Positions 8,983-18,759 of a stretch of 64,000 nt of DNA are shown here, in pieces. The notes below the pieces were generated by a model. The model saw only the letters and a list, made by a program, of their open reading frames with translations, was not told the DNA's origin and searched no databases. This DNA comes from Micromonospora gifhornensis (GTDB lineage: Bacteria > Actinomycetota > Actinomycetes > Mycobacteriales > Micromonosporaceae), in assembly GCF_016863515.1 (NCBI RefSeq), contig NZ_BOPA01000015.1, positions 1 to 64,000 of the forward strand, read 5' to 3'. A program made the translations under genes and the position numbers. Positions within the stretch are counted from its first letter, which is position 1, and every line of letters begins with the position of its first letter.

Positions 8983-9808
8983 ACACTCGATCACCCGTAC
9001 CCCGGTCGGTCGCCGGCCCGGCCGGTACGTGCTGCGCGCGGTGGTCACCGCGTACCTGTTCCTCCTGGTGGCCTGGCCGTTGTACCTGGTCGGCCGCAAC
9101 GCCCTCGCCGACGGCTTCACCAGCCTGGGCGACATTCTCACCGATCCCGACGTCACTCACGCCCTGCGGCTGACCGTGGTCATCGCGGTGACCGCCGTCG
9201 TGATCAACACGGTGTTCGGCGTCGGCATCTCGATCCTGCTGGTCCGCTACGACTTCCCCGGCAAGCGGACGCTGAACGCCCTGCTCGACATGCCGCTGTC
9301 GGTTTCGCCCATCGTCGTCGGTCTGGCCTTGGTGCTTGTCTACGGCGGTCGGGAGGGCTGGTTCGGCCCGACGCTCGAAGCGGCCGGCTTCCAGATCATC
9401 TTCGCCACTCCGGGCATGGTGCTGGCCACCGTGTTCGTGGCGTTGCCGCTTGTCATCCGGGAGGTCGTACCGGTCCTTCAGGAGATCGGCGACGAGCAGG
9501 AACAGGCCGCCCGCAGCCTCGGCGCCAACGCCGTGCAGACGTTCCGCCGGATCACCCTGCCGGCGATCAAGTGGGGCGTGATCTACGGCGTCGTGCTCAG
9601 CCTGGCCCGTTCCCTGGGTGAGTTCGGCGCGGTGAAGGTCGTCTCCGGCAACGTGCTCGGCGAGACCCGTACGGCCACCCTCGTCGTCGAGGAGAAGTAC
9701 CTGAACTTCGACAAGGGCGGCTCGTACGCGACGGCGTTCCTGCTGGCTCTCGTCGCTGTCGCCTGCATCATCGTCGTGTCCGTCCTGAGGCCGAAGGAAG
9801 ACCGTTGA
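8975..9808 (+). CDS. cysW: Sulfate ABC transporter permease CysW
   Basis: 277 residues, GTG start. The conserved [20 protein letters not shown] segment, EAA loop ([21 protein letters not shown]) and [16 protein letters not shown] are the CysW family signature. It forms the heterodimeric channel with CysT. Its stop overlaps the TTG start of cysA. Confidence 0.93.
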   Translation: MAEHSITRTPVGRRPGRYVLRAVVTAYLFLLVAWPLYLVGRNALADGFTSLGDILTDPDVTHALRLTVVIAVTAVVINTVFGVGISILLVRYDFPGKRTLNALLDMPLSVSPIVVGLALVLVYGGREGWFGPTLEAAGFQIIFATPGMVLATVFVALPLVIREVVPVLQEIGDEQEQAARSLGANAVQTFRRITLPAIKWGVIYGVVLSLARSLGEFGAVKVVSGNVLGETRTATLVVEEKYLNFDKGGSYATAFLLALVAVACIIVVSVLRPKEDR

Positions 9809-10812
9809 GCATCGAGATTGTCAACGTCGGCAAGCGTTTCGGCGACTTCGTCGCACTGGACGACGTGTCGGTGAGCATCCCGTCCGGCCGACTGACCGCC
9901 CTGCTCGGTCCGTCCGGTGGCGGCAAGTCCACCCTGTTGCGGATCATCGCGGGCCTGGAGCGTGCCGATGTCGGCAAGGTGGAGATCGAGGGCGTGGACG
10001 CCACCGGTCTGCCGCCGCAGAAACGCAACGTCGGCTTCGTGTTCCAGCACTACGCCGCGTTCAAGCACCTGACCGTACGCCGCAACGTGGCCTTCGGTCT
10101 GGAGATCCGTAAGCGGCCCAAGGACGAGATCCGTCGGCGGGTCGACGAGCTGCTCGCCCTGGTCCACCTGGAACAGTTCGCCGAGCGCCTGCCCGCGCAG
10201 CTCTCCGGCGGGCAGCGTCAGCGGATGGCGTTGGCCCGGGCGTTGGCCGTCGAGCCGACCGTGCTGCTGCTCGACGAGCCGTTCGGCGCCCTGGACGCCA
10301 AGGTCCGCAAGGAGTTGCGGGACTGGCTGCGCCGGCTGCACGACGAGGTGCACGTCACCACCGTCTTCGTCACCCACGACCAGGAGGAGGCCCTGGAGGT
10401 CGCCGACGAGATCGTGGTGATCAACGAGGGGCGGGTGGAGCAGATCGGCTCGCCCGACGACCTGTACGACCGTCCGGCCAACGAGTTCGTCATGCGCTTC
10501 CTCGGCCCGGTCACCCAGCTCGGCGACCAGTTGGTGCGCCCGCACGACCTGCAACTGTTCTCCGGCGGCACCACCGGCGTGGCCGCCCGGGTGACCCGGG
10601 TGACCCGGATCGGTTTCGAGATCCGCGTCGACGTGGCCACGACCGGCGGTCAGCCGGTGACGGTGACGCTCACCCGCAACGAGTTCCTCGCCCTGGGCAT
10701 CGCGGTCGACTCCGAGGTGCGGGTGCAGCTCGCGCCGGGCAGCCCCAGTACGACGGTGAGCACCCCGGAACAGCGCACCGCCGAACCCAGCCTCGCCACG
10801 ACCACCTCGTGA
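9805..10812 (+). CDS. cysA: Sulfate ABC transporter ATPase CysA
   Basis: 335 residues with a TTG start inside a TTGA overlap. Walker [10 protein letters not shown], signature [15 protein letters not shown], Walker [12 protein letters not shown] and [13 protein letters not shown] are intact. The region after about residue 235 is a TOBE-like regulatory domain as in other CysA proteins. The rare start codon probably relies on coupling to cysW translation. Confidence 0.94.
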   Translation: MSIEIVNVGKRFGDFVALDDVSVSIPSGRLTALLGPSGGGKSTLLRIIAGLERADVGKVEIEGVDATGLPPQKRNVGFVFQHYAAFKHLTVRRNVAFGLEIRKRPKDEIRRRVDELLALVHLEQFAERLPAQLSGGQRQRMALARALAVEPTVLLLDEPFGALDAKVRKELRDWLRRLHDEVHVTTVFVTHDQEEALEVADEIVVINEGRVEQIGSPDDLYDRPANEFVMRFLGPVTQLGDQLVRPHDLQLFSGGTTGVAARVTRVTRIGFEIRVDVATTGGQPVTVTLTRNEFLALGIAVDSEVRVQLAPGSPSTTVSTPEQRTAEPSLATTTS

Positions 10813-10850
10813 CCCGGGGCGCGCACCCTGCGCGCGGCGTCCGCTGAACA

Positions 10851-10898
10851 CTGTGGGTGCGTTTCTTGTCGCTGGAGCAGCAGGAAACGCACCCACAG
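10851..10898. repeat. Dispersed palindromic repeat, copy 1
   Basis: Perfect 15-base arms (CTGTGGGTGCGTTTC at 10851-10865 and its complement at 10884-10898) flank an 18-base loop TTGTCGCTGGAGCAGCAG. A second copy at 63425-63472 has a related GGGTGC stem and almost the same loop. It sits 38 bases after the cysA stop and could terminate transcription, but the conserved loop argues for a repeat family rather than a simple terminator. Confidence 0.8.
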
Positions 10899-10987
10899 CG
10901 TCGTGCTGTTGCGGCCGAAACGGGGAGAGCCGTCCGGGATCTGGACGCCACTTGTCATGGTCCGGTAGACCGGCTCAGAATATCGAC

Positions 10988-11012
10988 ATAACCAACCGGA
11001 TCAGTAGGTTAT
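10988..11012. promoter_or_regulatory. Inverted repeat upstream of flavin-reductase-like gene
   Basis: ATAACC (10988-10993) and GGTTAT (11007-11012) are inverted, 13 bases apart, 38 bases before the ATG at 11050. The position suits an operator. The regulator is unknown. Confidence 0.35.
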
Positions 11013-11049
11013 TGACCGGAGGCCGTTCCCGGAGCGTAGGGAGTACCCC

Positions 11050-11571
11050 ATGGCGCCGCCCACCGACGATCTCGAGCCCGTCGATGCCGACGTGGCGGAG
11101 CTCCGCAACCTCCTGCGTCACCAGGCGAGCACGGTCACCGTGGTCACCGCGCCCGGCCCCCCGCTGGCCGGATTCACCGCCACCTCCTTCTCCGCCGTCT
11201 CGCTCCGACCGCCGGTCGTGTCGTTCTGCGTGGACACCGGCTCGTCGAGCTGGCCCACCATGGCGGCGGCACGGCATGTCGGGGTGCACCTGCTCGCCCA
11301 CGACCAGCACCAACTCGCGCGGACCTTCGCCACCAGCGGGATCAACCGGTTCGCGGCGCCGACCCGTTGGCAGCCCGGCCCGGAGGGCGTACCCGTCCTG
11401 GCCGATGCGCTGGCCTGGCTGCTGTGCCGGGTGATCGACCGGGTCAGGGTCGGCAGTCACGCCATCGTGCTGGCCGAACCGGAACTGCTCCGCAGCGCCG
11501 GCACCGGCTCACCACTGCTCTACCACCGAGGCCGCTACACCGGCCTACCGGCAGCCCACGTACCCGGCTGA
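11050..11571 (+). CDS. Flavin reductase-like FMN-binding split-barrel protein
   Basis: 173 residues. The LRHQASTVTVVTAPGPPLAGFTATSFSAVSLRPPVVSFCVD block is the N-terminal strand pattern of the flavin-reductase-like (HpaC/RutF type) FMN-binding family, and SSWPTMAAARHVGVHLLAHDQHQLARTFA and LYHRGRYTGL match later conserved parts. Such proteins supply reduced flavin to a monooxygenase. The place after the sulfate operon hints at organosulfur use, but no monooxygenase is encoded nearby, so the partner is unknown. Confidence 0.8.
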   Translation: MAPPTDDLEPVDADVAELRNLLRHQASTVTVVTAPGPPLAGFTATSFSAVSLRPPVVSFCVDTGSSSWPTMAAARHVGVHLLAHDQHQLARTFATSGINRFAAPTRWQPGPEGVPVLADALAWLLCRVIDRVRVGSHAIVLAEPELLRSAGTGSPLLYHRGRYTGLPAAHVPG

Positions 11572-11777
11572 AGCGCCCCTTCCGCCGAACCGTCCCGACG
11601 CCGTGCCGTGCCTGTCTAACATCGGGAAAGCCGCAGGTCGCGGTGAGGGAGGGGCGTCGGAGGATGGCGTACGGCAGCGGGCAGGGTGCAGCGCAGCGGA
11701 CCTGCCGCCCGGCATCCGGCGGCAGTGACACCGGCCGAGGCCCGCTCGCCTTCCCGCGCAGCTGACCCGGCCTGGCT

Positions 11778-13001
11778 GTGGGCCGGCGCTGGCGGATCCC
11801 CCGACCGGCCCCCGGCCGGGGCGTGCCCACCGTCACCCCCTTCGAGATCTTCTTCGACCTGGTCTTCGTCTTCGCCCTCACCCGCATCGTCGCCTTCATG
11901 GGCAAGCCACCGGACCCGGTGGCGATGGGACGCGGACTGCTGCTGCTGATGCTGCTCTGGTTCGCCTGGTCCGGATACCTCTGGCTGGGCAACGAGACGC
12001 GCGTCGACCTGCCACCGGTACGCCTGGCGGTACTGGCGGCGATGGCGGGGCTTTTCGTCGCGGCCCTGGTCATGCCGGCAGCCTGGACCAGCGGACCGGG
12101 TCTGGATGGGCCACTGCTGCTGGCCCTGTCGTACATGCTGATGCGCGCCGTGCACGTGTCGCTCTACTACTGGGTGAGCGGGCCGATGCAGCGGTTGCGG
12201 CTCCGGCGCTTCGCCATGGCGAGCGTGCTGGCCTGGGTGCCCCTGTTGATCGGTGCGGTGTACGGCGGCTGGGCGCAGACCGGGCTGTGGGCGCTCGCGT
12301 TCGTGATCGAGGTCGGCGGGGATCGCGGGGTGGTGCAGAACCGGTTCGGTGGATGGCCGCTGCGCAGTCCCGACTACTTCGCCGAACGGCATGGCCTGAT
12401 TCTGATCATCGCGCTGGGGGAGTCGTTCCTCGCGGCCGGTGTGGGCGTCGGCGTCGGCGTCATGGTCACCAGGCCTACGGTGCTGGCTGCGGCAGTGATC
12501 GGGTTCGTACTGATCTCCTGTCTGTGGGCGGTCCACTTCGACCGGGTCAGCCCGGTCGCCGAAACGGCGCTGCTGCGCGCGCGTGGCGCGCAGCGGGACC
12601 GGGTCGGCGCGGACGTCTACTCCCTGGGGCACCTGCCGCTGCTCGCCGGCGTCATTTACACGGCGCTCGGCTTCGAGGACGTGCTCGCCGTGGTCTCCGC
12701 CGGTGACGAGCCGGGTGGTCAGCCGCTGGGTTGGCCGGGCGCCGTCGCGCTCTACGGCGGGACCTCGCTCTACCTGATGAGTACGCTGCTGGTGCGGAGA
12801 CTGTCGGGCTGTGACGGCGGGTTGGCGCACCTGCTCGTCAGCGTGGTGCCGCTACTGCTGCTGCCGGTCGGCCGGTCCCTGCCCGCCCTGGCGGCCATCG
12901 GCCTGCTCGCCGCCTACACGGTGGGCGTGGCGTTGTTGCCCCGGATCGAGTCCGCGCTGGCCGACCGACGGCAGGGCCCGACGAGTGCCGGCGAGCCGTG
13001 A
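11778..13001 (+). CDS. Low temperature requirement protein A (LtrA) family membrane protein
   Basis: 407 residues, GTG start (GTG 11823 is an in-frame alternative). The TPFEIFFDLVFVFALTRI motif near the N-terminus and ERHGLILIIALGESFLAAGVG in the middle are hallmarks of LtrA. About ten to twelve hydrophobic segments span the chain. LtrA proteins are integral membrane proteins of unclear biochemical role, named from a Listeria cold-growth phenotype. Single gene; convergent with the kinase gene after it. Confidence 0.88.
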   Translation: MGRRWRIPRPAPGRGVPTVTPFEIFFDLVFVFALTRIVAFMGKPPDPVAMGRGLLLLMLLWFAWSGYLWLGNETRVDLPPVRLAVLAAMAGLFVAALVMPAAWTSGPGLDGPLLLALSYMLMRAVHVSLYYWVSGPMQRLRLRRFAMASVLAWVPLLIGAVYGGWAQTGLWALAFVIEVGGDRGVVQNRFGGWPLRSPDYFAERHGLILIIALGESFLAAGVGVGVGVMVTRPTVLAAAVIGFVLISCLWAVHFDRVSPVAETALLRARGAQRDRVGADVYSLGHLPLLAGVIYTALGFEDVLAVVSAGDEPGGQPLGWPGAVALYGGTSLYLMSTLLVRRLSGCDGGLAHLLVSVVPLLLLPVGRSLPALAAIGLLAAYTVGVALLPRIESALADRRQGPTSAGEP

Positions 13002-13041
13002 ACCCGGGCAGCTCCGATGGCGGGCACCGGACGCGGCGTGG

Positions 13042-13989
13042 TCAGGACGAGGTGCCCGGCTGAAAAGGGTTCGACAGCTCGTGTCGGTACGGCGGGTCGG
13101 CGCCCGGGCGGGTGCAGGTGACGGCGGCGACCTCGACCGCGTACCGCAGGGCCGCGGCGATGTCCGCGTCAGGCCATCCGGGTGCGGCGCGGGACAGCTG
13201 CGCCAGCAGCCCGGCGGTGAACGCGTCACCGGCACCGATGGTGTCGGCCACCTCGACGACCGGAGCCGGCTGCCGGAAGTGGTGGGGGCCGGACACGGCG
13301 AGCGCACCGCCGGCGCCCAGGGTCACCACCGCGAGGGTGACCCCGAGGTCCTGCCAGTGCCGCAGCACGTCCTCGACCGGTCGACCCGGGTAGAGCCAGG
13401 CCAGGTCCTCCTCGCTGGCCTTGACCAGGTGGGCCAGTCGCGCCAGGTGCTCGACGCGGGCGCGGGCCGGTGCGGGGCCACCGAGCAGGCCGGCGCGGAT
13501 GTTCGGGTCGATGCTGATCAGGGTGCCTCGGGCCCGCGCGGTACGCAGGGCGTCGGCCACCCGGTCGGCGCCGGGGGAGAGGAACACCGCCAGCGAACCG
13601 GTGTGCAGGATGCCTCGGCCGGTCAGCGCGGGGGACAACTCCGCGTCGCGCCACTGCCAGTCGGCGGTGCCGTCGACGTAGAAGTCGTACGTGGCGACTC
13701 CGTCGTCGTCGAGCGAGGCGATCGCCAGGGTGGCCGGATCGTCGGTGTCGACGGCGTGACGCAGGTCGACACCGTTGGCGTCGGCGTGGGCGCGCAGGAG
13801 GCGACCGAACCGGCTGGTGGAGAAGCGGGCGAGCAGTGTCGCCGGTACGCCGAGCCGGGCCAGGCCGACCGCCACGTTGAGCGGGCTGCCGCCCGGGTGG
13901 GCGGTGAACCGGCCGTCCGGGTCCTGCACCAGGTCGACGACAGCCTCGCCGAGCACGGTGACCGTCGGGGAAGGGTCGCTGGTGTGCAC
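13042..13989 (-). CDS. PfkB family carbohydrate kinase, probable fructokinase
   Basis: About 315 residues starting at GTG 13989, one base after the upstream glycosidase stop; longer in-frame starts run into that gene. It has the PfkB N-terminal signature (GEAVVDLV, HPGGSPLNVAVGLARLG) and the C-terminal DTIGAGDAFTAGLLAQL motif with the catalytic Asp. The family phosphorylates sugars with ATP. Its neighbour is a beta-fructosidase, so fructose is the likely substrate. Confidence 0.88.
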   Translation of the reverse strand: MHTSDPSPTVTVLGEAVVDLVQDPDGRFTAHPGGSPLNVAVGLARLGVPATLLARFSTSRFGRLLRAHADANGVDLRHAVDTDDPATLAIASLDDDGVATYDFYVDGTADWQWRDAELSPALTGRGILHTGSLAVFLSPGADRVADALRTARARGTLISIDPNIRAGLLGGPAPARARVEHLARLAHLVKASEEDLAWLYPGRPVEDVLRHWQDLGVTLAVVTLGAGGALAVSGPHHFRQPAPVVEVADTIGAGDAFTAGLLAQLSRAAPGWPDADIAAALRYAVEVAAVTCTRPGADPPYRHELSNPFQPGTSS

Positions 13990-13990
13990 C

Positions 13991-14938
13991 TCAGCCTCCG
14001 CTGGTCCTGGCGGCGGGTAGTCGGGGGAGCAGGCCGGTGCCCGGCTGGTAGTGCACGGGCACCGGGTCGCTGATCGCACCGACGAACTCACCGTCGACGT
14101 GGTCGACGAAGCCGATCAGGGACCAGCCGTCGTCGTCGGGCACCAGTCGTGGCGCGTACAGGTTCGGCAGCGCGATCGGCTGCGCGGCGGCCACGTCCCA
14201 GGGGCCCCCGACGGTGGGGGCGGGCACCACCCAGAGTTGGTGCTCGGGGCCGTCGGCGACGGCGTTGGTGCAGAACAGCAGCAGCGGCTGGCCGTCCACG
14301 ACGGCGACCTGGGGCACCTCGAGGTGACCGAAGCCGGCCGGTGCGGACAGTGGCGGCTTGACGGTCCAGGTCAGCAGGTCCGGGGAGGTGGCGTGGCCGA
14401 TGACGCCGCGTTCGGCGGCGGGCCCCTGGTTGGCCCGGGCGGTGATGAGCATGTGCCAGCCGTCGCCGGCCGGGTCCGGGAACACCCACGGGTCACGCCA
14501 GGCCTGCTCGTACCACATCTGGGGGTCGAGCAGCTCGTACCAGGTCGGGTCGGCCTCCACGAGCGGGCCGTCGCCGTGCCGGTGCCAGGTGATCAGGTCG
14601 TCGGAGACGGCGAGGCCGACGCGCTGGACGAGACCGTCCTCCGCCCGTCCGACACCCGTGTAGAACAGGTACCACCGCCCGTCCGGGCCACGGACCGTGC
14701 AGCCGGTCCAGGTCGCCAGGTCGTCCCAGGCGGGGGAGTCGGCGGGCACCAGCGCGTCGGGGACGAGCTGCCAGGAGCGGAGGTCCGCCGATACGGCGTG
14801 ACCGATCGAGGCGCGCCGGTGGCGGCGGTGCGGGTCGAGCAGGGCCCGGGAGGCACGCAGGAAGAACGCGTGCCACGAACCGTCGTCGTCCTGGGCGTAC
14901 CAGCTGTCCCACACCCAGTGGTCGGGCAGACGTAGCAT
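13991..14938 (-). CDS. GH32/GH68-clan beta-fructosidase-like glycosidase
   Basis: 315 residues, no signal peptide, so probably intracellular. Five-bladed propeller type: the N-terminal DHWVWDSWYAQDDDGSWHAFFL strand carries a candidate nucleophile Asp, WRDPWVFPD is the RDP motif of clan GH-J, and GHLEVPQV could provide the acid/base Glu. It likely splits sucrose or short fructo-oligosaccharides taken up by the divergent transporter and passes fructose to the kinase. The minus-strand promoter region carries a CTAAA-type operator at 14955. Confidence 0.8.
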   Translation of the reverse strand: MLRLPDHWVWDSWYAQDDDGSWHAFFLRASRALLDPHRRHRRASIGHAVSADLRSWQLVPDALVPADSPAWDDLATWTGCTVRGPDGRWYLFYTGVGRAEDGLVQRVGLAVSDDLITWHRHGDGPLVEADPTWYELLDPQMWYEQAWRDPWVFPDPAGDGWHMLITARANQGPAAERGVIGHATSPDLLTWTVKPPLSAPAGFGHLEVPQVAVVDGQPLLLFCTNAVADGPEHQLWVVPAPTVGGPWDVAAAQPIALPNLYAPRLVPDDDGWSLIGFVDHVDGEFVGAISDPVPVHYQPGTGLLPRLPAARTSGG

Positions 14939-14954
14939 GGCGGGGAACGTACCA

Positions 14955-14968
14955 CTAAATCGGTTTAG
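14955..14968. promoter_or_regulatory. LacI-type operator, CTAAA-N4-TTTAG, site 1
   Basis: CTAAATCGGTTTAG lies 17 bases before the glycosidase start and after the LacI stop. It shares both half sites with the operators at 16211 and 35754. On the minus strand CTGACG, 17 bases and GCTAAA precede it as a weak promoter candidate. Confidence 0.75.
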
Positions 14969-14988
14969 CGGCTAGCACCGCACTGCCG

Positions 14989-16035
14989 TCAGTCGTGCTC
15001 CGCAGCAGGTGAGCCGGCCGGCGCGGCGACCGACCGGCGCCGCCGCAGCGGCATCGGCACGAGCGACTGCGCCGGGGCCTCGCCGTCGAGCAGCAACTCC
15101 ACCGCCCGTCGCCCCATCTGCTCGTGCGGCAGGGCGGCCGTGGACAGCCGCGGGCGCAACCACGAGGCGGTGGGGTCGTCGTCGAAGGAGATCACCGAGA
15201 TGTCGTCGGGGATGGTCAACCCCGCCTCGCCGAGCGCCTGGTACGCGCCGAAGGCGAGCCGGTCGTTCATGCAGATGATCGCGGTCGGCCGGTCCGGCCG
15301 GGCCAGCAGCGCCCGGGTCGCGGTGTAGCCGTGTTCCGGCAGCCACTCGGGACAGAAGCTCTCGACGAGCAGCGAGACCCCGGCGGCGGCGAGGGTGGCT
15401 CGGATGCCGCGTAACCGGGCCTCGGCGGCCAGCGAGATCTCCGGATCACGTTCCTTCTGCCGGTTGCGCCCGATCAGTGCGATCCGGTCCCGGTGGCCGC
15501 ACCCGAGCAGGGTCTCGGCGATCGCGGCGGCCGCCCCCTCGTCGTCGGGCAGCACGCAGGGCAGGTCCTCGGCGCTCGTCGCGTTGAGCAGCACGACCGG
15601 CCCACTGAGGATCGCCGGCGGCACGGACAGGCGGCGGGTGGCCATGGCGGCGTAGATGACGCCGTCGACCTGGCGGTCCAGGATCGCCTCGATGGCGTAC
15701 CGCTCGAACGTCGCGTCGCCCTGGGTCTCGGTGATGAGCAGGACGTGGTCGCGCTCGCGGGCGGCGTCCAGCGCGCCGCGGATCAGGCCACCGGCGAAGC
15801 GGGTGGTGGCCACGATGTCGGAGACGAACGCGATGGTGGCGGTCTTGCGGGTACGCAGACTGCGCGCGGCCACGTTGGGCCGGTAACCGAGTTCCTCGGC
15901 CGCGGCGAAGACCCGCTGGTGCGCCTCGGCGGACAGTCGGGTGCCCTCCCGCCCGTTGAGCACCATCGAGGCGGCGGTCTTGGACAGCCCTGCCCGCTTG
16001 GCGACATCGGCCAGGGTTGCTCGGTCGCGGCCCAT
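14989..16035 (-). CDS. LacI family regulator of the fructoside module
   Basis: 348 residues. N-terminal helix-turn-helix (ATLADVAKRAGLSKTAASMVLNG) with hinge helix around RPNVAARSLRT, then a periplasmic-binding-protein-like sensor domain (AFVSDIV..., ICMNDRLAFGAYQALGEAG, DISVISFDDDP). ATG with GGAGGA ribosome site. It is divergent from the sugar transporter and codirectional with the glycosidase and kinase; palindromic CTAAA operators flank it on both sides. It should release DNA when bound to the sugar inducer. Confidence 0.92.
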   Translation of the reverse strand: MGRDRATLADVAKRAGLSKTAASMVLNGREGTRLSAEAHQRVFAAAEELGYRPNVAARSLRTRKTATIAFVSDIVATTRFAGGLIRGALDAARERDHVLLITETQGDATFERYAIEAILDRQVDGVIYAAMATRRLSVPPAILSGPVVLLNATSAEDLPCVLPDDEGAAAAIAETLLGCGHRDRIALIGRNRQKERDPEISLAAEARLRGIRATLAAAGVSLLVESFCPEWLPEHGYTATRALLARPDRPTAIICMNDRLAFGAYQALGEAGLTIPDDISVISFDDDPTASWLRPRLSTAALPHEQMGRRAVELLLDGEAPAQSLVPMPLRRRRSVAAPAGSPAAEHD

Positions 16036-16179
16036 CAGTCCTCCGATCGCGGCGGTCCGTCGCGCGCCGCCGTCCCATCATGATGCGTTGCGGCAAAGGA
16101 CCGATCACCGGCGGGCGGCCCGGCCGGCGTCGGACCCGCCAGGTGAACCGGTTGTTTCCGGACCGTTGCCAACTGCTTC

Positions 16180-16226
16180 TTGACAGTGCCCGGCATCACG
16201 CGCATGCTCTGCTAAATCAGTTTAGC
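16180..16226 (+). promoter_or_regulatory. Promoter and LacI operator of the sugar transporter
   Basis: TTGACA (16180-16185), 17 bases, then CATGCT (16203-16208) as -10; immediately after lies the palindrome GCTAAATCAGTTTAGC (16211-16226) across the start of transcription. Bases 16204 to 16229 recur exactly, on the opposite strand, around 35751-35776. It also lies 176 bases upstream of the divergent LacI gene. The remaining 16036-16386 stretch shows only the AAGGAG ribosome site at 16374. Confidence 0.8.
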
Positions 16227-16386
16227 GACGTAGTTGAGCCGCTGGCGGAGGACGTAATCCGCCATTTTGTCATTGGATACCGCGAGCCGGAGTCCCGGTG
16301 CGTCGTCCCACCCGGCCGAAGGTCGATCCGTGGGGCGCGCGGACCGTCGGACGGCGAGGCACGCGGACGAGTCAAGGAGCATTGAG

Positions 16387-17748
16387 GTGCCGGAGTTCTC
16401 GACCAGGTTCACTCGACGCCGGCTGGCACTACTCGTGCCGCTGCTAACCGCCGGCCTGACCATCACCGCCTGTAGCGCTCCGGGCACGGAGCAGACCCCG
16501 TCGGGCGATGCCGACGCCGCGGTCAGCACCGAGCTCGGCACCGACCCGATCACCTTGGAGATGTACGCCGAGACCGGCTTCCCGCTGGCCAAGGCGCTCG
16601 CCGACGAGTTCACCAAGCAGCACCCGAACGTCACGTTCAACGTCCGCGAAGACCAGTTCACCGTCATCGTGGAGAACGCCCCGCGCGTCCTGGCCTCGGA
16701 CAACGCGCCCGACATCATCCGGCTGCCGACCATGGTCGACCTGGTCAAGGACGGCCTGCTGAAGAACCTGGACCCGTACTTCGACGCCCACGGGTGGGAC
16801 AAGTTCCCCGCCTCCCAGCTGGTGCAGCTGCGGCTCAGCGACGGTGGCGCCCAGCGTGGCAGCGGCTCCCTCTACGGCATGGGGCTGGGCTACAGCGTCA
16901 CCGGCGTGTTCTACAACAAGAAGCAGGCCGAGCAGATCGGCATGACCCAGCCGCCGGCCACCATCGCCGAGTTCGAGGACCTGCTGGCCAAGGCCAAGGC
17001 CGCGAACCTTCAGCCGATCATGCAGTTCAACAAGAACACCGCAGGCATCAACTTCCCGCACCAGGCGCTGCAGAACCAGTTCGGCGACCCGCAGCAGATC
17101 GCCGACTGGATCTTCCAGAAGCCGGGTGCCACCTTCGACACCCCGGCCGCGCTCAAGGCCACCGAGAGCATCCAGAAGTGGGCCCAGGCCGGCTACTTCC
17201 CGAAGGACGCGAACGCCATCGACTACACCGCGATGATGGGCGAGTTCATGAAGGGCAACGGCGTGTTCATGTTCAACGGCGACTGGGAGTCGGCGAACCT
17301 GGACAAGAACATGGCCGGCAACGTCGGCTTCTTCCTCTTCCCGGGTGAGACCCCCGACGCCAAGCGGGTCGCGATGTCCGCGCCGAACACCTTCGGCGTC
17401 GGGGCCAAGGCCAAGAACGCCGACGCCGCCGCGTACTTCCTGAACTGGGCGCACACCAACGACAAGGCCCGGGAGATCTCGGTGAACGTCGGCGGCTCGC
17501 ACCCGGGCGGCCCGAGCACGTCGGCGCTGCCGGCCGTGGGCGAGGGCACCGTGCTGGCCGAGACCCTCAAGGCCTCGCAGCAGCTCGGCGCCGACAACGG
17601 TGCCGTCGACTTCACCGCCAACGCCACCGGCGGCATCTTCGCCTCGGCGATCACCCCGGAGATGCAGAAGCTGATCGCCGGCCAGCAGAACCCGCAGGGC
17701 TACGTCAAGGCGGTGCAGGCCGAGTACGAGAAGGAACTGTCCCGCTGA
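16387..17748 (+). CDS. Sugar ABC transporter substrate-binding lipoprotein
   Basis: About 453 residues from GTG 16387, preceded by AAGGAG with 7-base spacing; in-frame starts further up run through the operator-proximal leader. SBP_bac_1 family with lipobox ITAC (Cys about 27). Typical markers: EEF-type TKQHPNVTFNV, FNGDWESANLDKNMAGNVGFFLFPG and VGAKAKNADAAAYFLNWA. It should bind an oligosaccharide, probably sucrose or fructo-oligosaccharides given the divergent module. Confidence 0.9.
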   Translation: MPEFSTRFTRRRLALLVPLLTAGLTITACSAPGTEQTPSGDADAAVSTELGTDPITLEMYAETGFPLAKALADEFTKQHPNVTFNVREDQFTVIVENAPRVLASDNAPDIIRLPTMVDLVKDGLLKNLDPYFDAHGWDKFPASQLVQLRLSDGGAQRGSGSLYGMGLGYSVTGVFYNKKQAEQIGMTQPPATIAEFEDLLAKAKAANLQPIMQFNKNTAGINFPHQALQNQFGDPQQIADWIFQKPGATFDTPAALKATESIQKWAQAGYFPKDANAIDYTAMMGEFMKGNGVFMFNGDWESANLDKNMAGNVGFFLFPGETPDAKRVAMSAPNTFGVGAKAKNADAAAYFLNWAHTNDKAREISVNVGGSHPGGPSTSALPAVGEGTVLAETLKASQQLGADNGAVDFTANATGGIFASAITPEMQKLIAGQQNPQGYVKAVQAEYEKELSR

Positions 17749-17751
17749 CCT

Positions 17752-17777
17752 CTTCCCCGGCCCGTGGGCCGGGGAAG
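17752..17777 (+). terminator. Intra-operon hairpin after binding-protein gene
   Basis: Perfect 12-base GC-rich arms (CTTCCCCGGCCC and its complement) with a 2-base loop begin 4 bases after the stop of the binding-protein gene and end 16 bases before the permease start. No U-run follows. It likely stabilises the upstream message or partly terminates it, raising binding protein over permease. Confidence 0.75.
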
Positions 17778-17793
17778 CCACGGAAGGAATCCG

Positions 17794-18759
17794 ATGACGT
17801 CTGCCCTCGGCAGCGTCCCCGCCGGGCCGGGCACCGCGACCCGGCCCGGCGGGGCGGACCCGGCGCGACCCGCGCGCCGAAACCGTAGGGGTCGCCCGAC
17901 CAGGTGGATCGGGTGGCTCTGGGTCCTGCCCGCTCTGCTCATGTACGGCTTCTTCGTGCTGCGCCCGCTCGCGCTGACCGTGCAGTACTCGCTGTACCGC
18001 TGGAACGGCATCGGGCCGGCCCAGTGGGTCGGGTTCGACAACTACCTGACCGTCTTCACCGACCGGGACCTGCTGAAGATCATCACGAACGCGTTCGTCC
18101 TGATCATCTTCTTCAGCTTCATCCCGGTCGTGCTCGGTCTGCTGGTGGCCAGCCTGGTACGGCGGATCACCACCGGACCGGGCGGCACCCTGGTCCGTAC
18201 CGTGCTGTTCCTGCCGCAGGTGATCCCACTTGTCGCGGCCGGCATCGCCTGGAGCTGGGTGCTGTCCAGCAACGGCCTGGTCAACCAGTTGCTGCGGGCC
18301 GTCGGCCTGGACCGCGTCACCCGTCCCTGGCTCGGTGAGTTCAGCACCGCGCTGCCGGCGGTCGGGGTGATCGGGACCTGGATCATGCTCGGCCTCTGCA
18401 CCATCCTGCTGGTCACCGGCATGAGCAAGATCGACCCGTCGCTCTACGAGGCGGCCCGGATGGACGGTGCCGGCCCGATCCGCGAGTTCTTCGCCGTGAC
18501 CCTGCCCAGCCTGCGCCAGGAGATCGGCGTCTGCCTCACGGTGACCGTCATCGCGGCACTGGCCAGCTTCGACATCGTCTACATCTCCACAAGCGGCGGT
18601 CCGGGCATCCAGACCACCGTGCCGGGCCTGGAGATCTACCGGCTCGCCTTCTCCCAGCGGCAGGTCGGGCTCGCCTCCGCCCTGGGCGTGGTGCTGATGC
18701 TGCTGGTGCTGGTCTGCGTGCTGCCGATCCAGCGGCTGACCCGAGGGGAGAAGCCATGA
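17794..18759 (+). CDS. Sugar ABC transporter permease (MalF-like)
   Basis: About 321 residues from ATG 17794 (an in-frame ATG at 17764 falls within the hairpin). Six helices; N-terminal LWVLPALLMYGFFVLRPLALTVQYSLYRWNG and EAA loop (YEAARMDGAGPIREFFAVTLPSL) are typical of the CUT1 sugar permease family. Works with the binding protein and second permease; no ATPase gene is in the operon, so a shared MsiK-type ATPase encoded elsewhere is expected. Confidence 0.92.
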   Translation: MTSALGSVPAGPGTATRPGGADPARPARRNRRGRPTRWIGWLWVLPALLMYGFFVLRPLALTVQYSLYRWNGIGPAQWVGFDNYLTVFTDRDLLKIITNAFVLIIFFSFIPVVLGLLVASLVRRITTGPGGTLVRTVLFLPQVIPLVAAGIAWSWVLSSNGLVNQLLRAVGLDRVTRPWLGEFSTALPAVGVIGTWIMLGLCTILLVTGMSKIDPSLYEAARMDGAGPIREFFAVTLPSLRQEIGVCLTVTVIAALASFDIVYISTSGGPGIQTTVPGLEIYRLAFSQRQVGLASALGVVLMLLVLVCVLPIQRLTRGEKP